This document shows, piece after piece, positions 6,477 to 7,126 of a stretch of DNA of 7,126 bases. Position 1 is the first letter of the stretch, and every line of letters begins with the position of its first letter. The DNA is from Sulfitobacter sp. (GTDB lineage: Bacteria; Pseudomonadota; Alphaproteobacteria; Rhodobacterales; Rhodobacteraceae): NCBI GenBank assembly GCA_024636405.1, contig JAGXHC010000089.1, forward strand, positions 1 to 7,126. Direction: 5' to 3'. The notes below the pieces were generated by a model. It did not search any database and was not told the origin of the DNA. It was given only the letters and a program-made list of their open reading frames with translations. Both the position numbers and the translations under genes were made by a program.

Positions 6477-7126
6477 ATGCGATATATCTCAACCCGCGGC
6501 TCCGCGCCTGTACTGACATTCGAAGAGGCAATGCTGACCGGGCTCGCGCGCGACGGCGGACTTTATGTTCCCGAACAGATCCCGACACTGGACAGTGCGA
6601 CCATCGCCGCAATGGCGGGCCAGTCCTACGAAGACGTGGCATTCACCGTCATGCGCCCCTTTATCGGTGACACATTCACGGATGCCGAATTTCGCGACCT
6701 GATTGCACAAGCCTACGCAGGCTTTGGCCACACCGCGCGCGCGCCACTGGTGCAGCTGGCGCCAAATCACTTTTTGCTGGAACTTTTTCATGGTCCCACG
6801 CTGGCGTTCAAGGACTTCGCCATGCAATTGATCGGGCAGATGTTTCAAAAGGCACTGGGCCGCAAGTCTGAGCGGGTGACCATCGTTGGCGCAACTTCCG
6901 GCGATACCGGGTCCGCCGCGATTGAGGCATTCCGAGGGCTTGAGAACGTGGATGTCTTCATCCTCTACCCCCACGGGCGCGTCAGCGAGGTGCAGCGCCG
7001 CCAGATGACGACGCCTGACGAACCCAACGTGCACGCGCTTGCCGTTGACGGCGATTTTGACGACTGCCAGGCGCGGCTGAAAGATATGTTCAATGACTTC
7101 GACTTTCGCGATGGCGTAAAGCTGGC
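6477..7126 (+). CDS. thrC: Threonine synthase, N-terminal part (runs off the right edge)
   Basis: Threonine synthase converts O-phosphohomoserine to threonine with pyridoxal phosphate in the cytoplasm, the last step of threonine synthesis. The visible 216 residues are about half of a typical 460-residue enzyme. The N-terminal domain begins MRYISTRG with ARDGGLYVPE (24-33). The cofactor lysine is Lys112 in HGPTLAFKDFAMQ (105-117), and the phosphate-binding loop is ATSGDTGSAA (139-148). The frame is open to the end of the window. The ATG lies 7 bases after the surf1 stop with no clear Shine-Dalgarno sequence, suggesting co-transcription and perhaps translational coupling with surf1. The link between the two genes is one of position and not of pathway. 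Confidence 0.96.
   Translation, partial: MRYISTRGSAPVLTFEEAMLTGLARDGGLYVPEQIPTLDSATIAAMAGQSYEDVAFTVMRPFIGDTFTDAEFRDLIAQAYAGFGHTARAPLVQLAPNHFLLELFHGPTLAFKDFAMQLIGQMFQKALGRKSERVTIVGATSGDTGSAAIEAFRGLENVDVFILYPHGRVSEVQRRQMTTPDEPNVHALAVDGDFDDCQARLKDMFNDFDFRDGVKL

Noticed and set aside
6489..7034. 181-codon open frame on the minus strand opposite thrC
   Set aside because: It is a shadow of the conserved threonine synthase coding region.

Overview
The window is a GC-rich, ordinary-looking chromosomal segment from an alphaproteobacterium, most likely a member of the Rhodobacteraceae (Roseobacter/Paracoccus relatives). The basis is the gene order and protein resemblance: a cytochrome c oxidase subunit II with a mature N-terminus beginning Gln-Asp after an AMA cleavage site as in Paracoccus, followed by ctaB, a tiny membrane ORF, ctaG, ctaE, SURF1 and thrC, with tldD divergent and dprA behind it. 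No mobile element, CRISPR array, tRNA or rRNA is visible.

Layout. On the minus strand, positions 1-516 carry the 5' part of dprA (DNA-processing protein A), interrupted by a one-base frameshift in a run of seven G (seven C on the coding strand) at 185-191 and cut off by the window edge. Next, also on the minus strand, comes a complete tldD (626-2047) encoding a TldD/PmbA-family metalloprotease. A 178-base divergent intergenic region (2048-2225) separates it from the plus-strand respiratory cluster: ctaC (oxidase subunit II, 2226-3122), ctaB (heme O synthase, 3177-4106), an unlisted 55-residue single-span membrane protein (4106-4273), ctaG (CuB chaperone, 4273-4848) and ctaE (subunit III, 4871-5674). 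The three genes ctaB, small ORF and ctaG are joined by two successive TAATG stop/start overlaps. A 13-bp perfect hairpin with a short T tail follows ctaE. Then come surf1 (5789-6469) and, 7 bases later, the start of thrC (threonine synthase), which runs off the right edge.

How the genes work together. CtaC and CtaE are structural subunits of an aa3-type cytochrome c oxidase. CtaB farnesylates protoheme to heme O, the precursor of the heme A used by subunit I. CtaG delivers copper to the CuB centre, and SURF1 assists heme a insertion. Subunit I (ctaD) and heme A synthase (ctaA) are not in the window and must lie elsewhere if the enzyme is made. TldD, DprA and ThrC are functionally unrelated neighbours.

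I found no credible new biological system here. The points most worth checking are the dprA homopolymer frameshift, the small coupled ORF between ctaB and ctaG, and the RNA hairpins that divide the operon.
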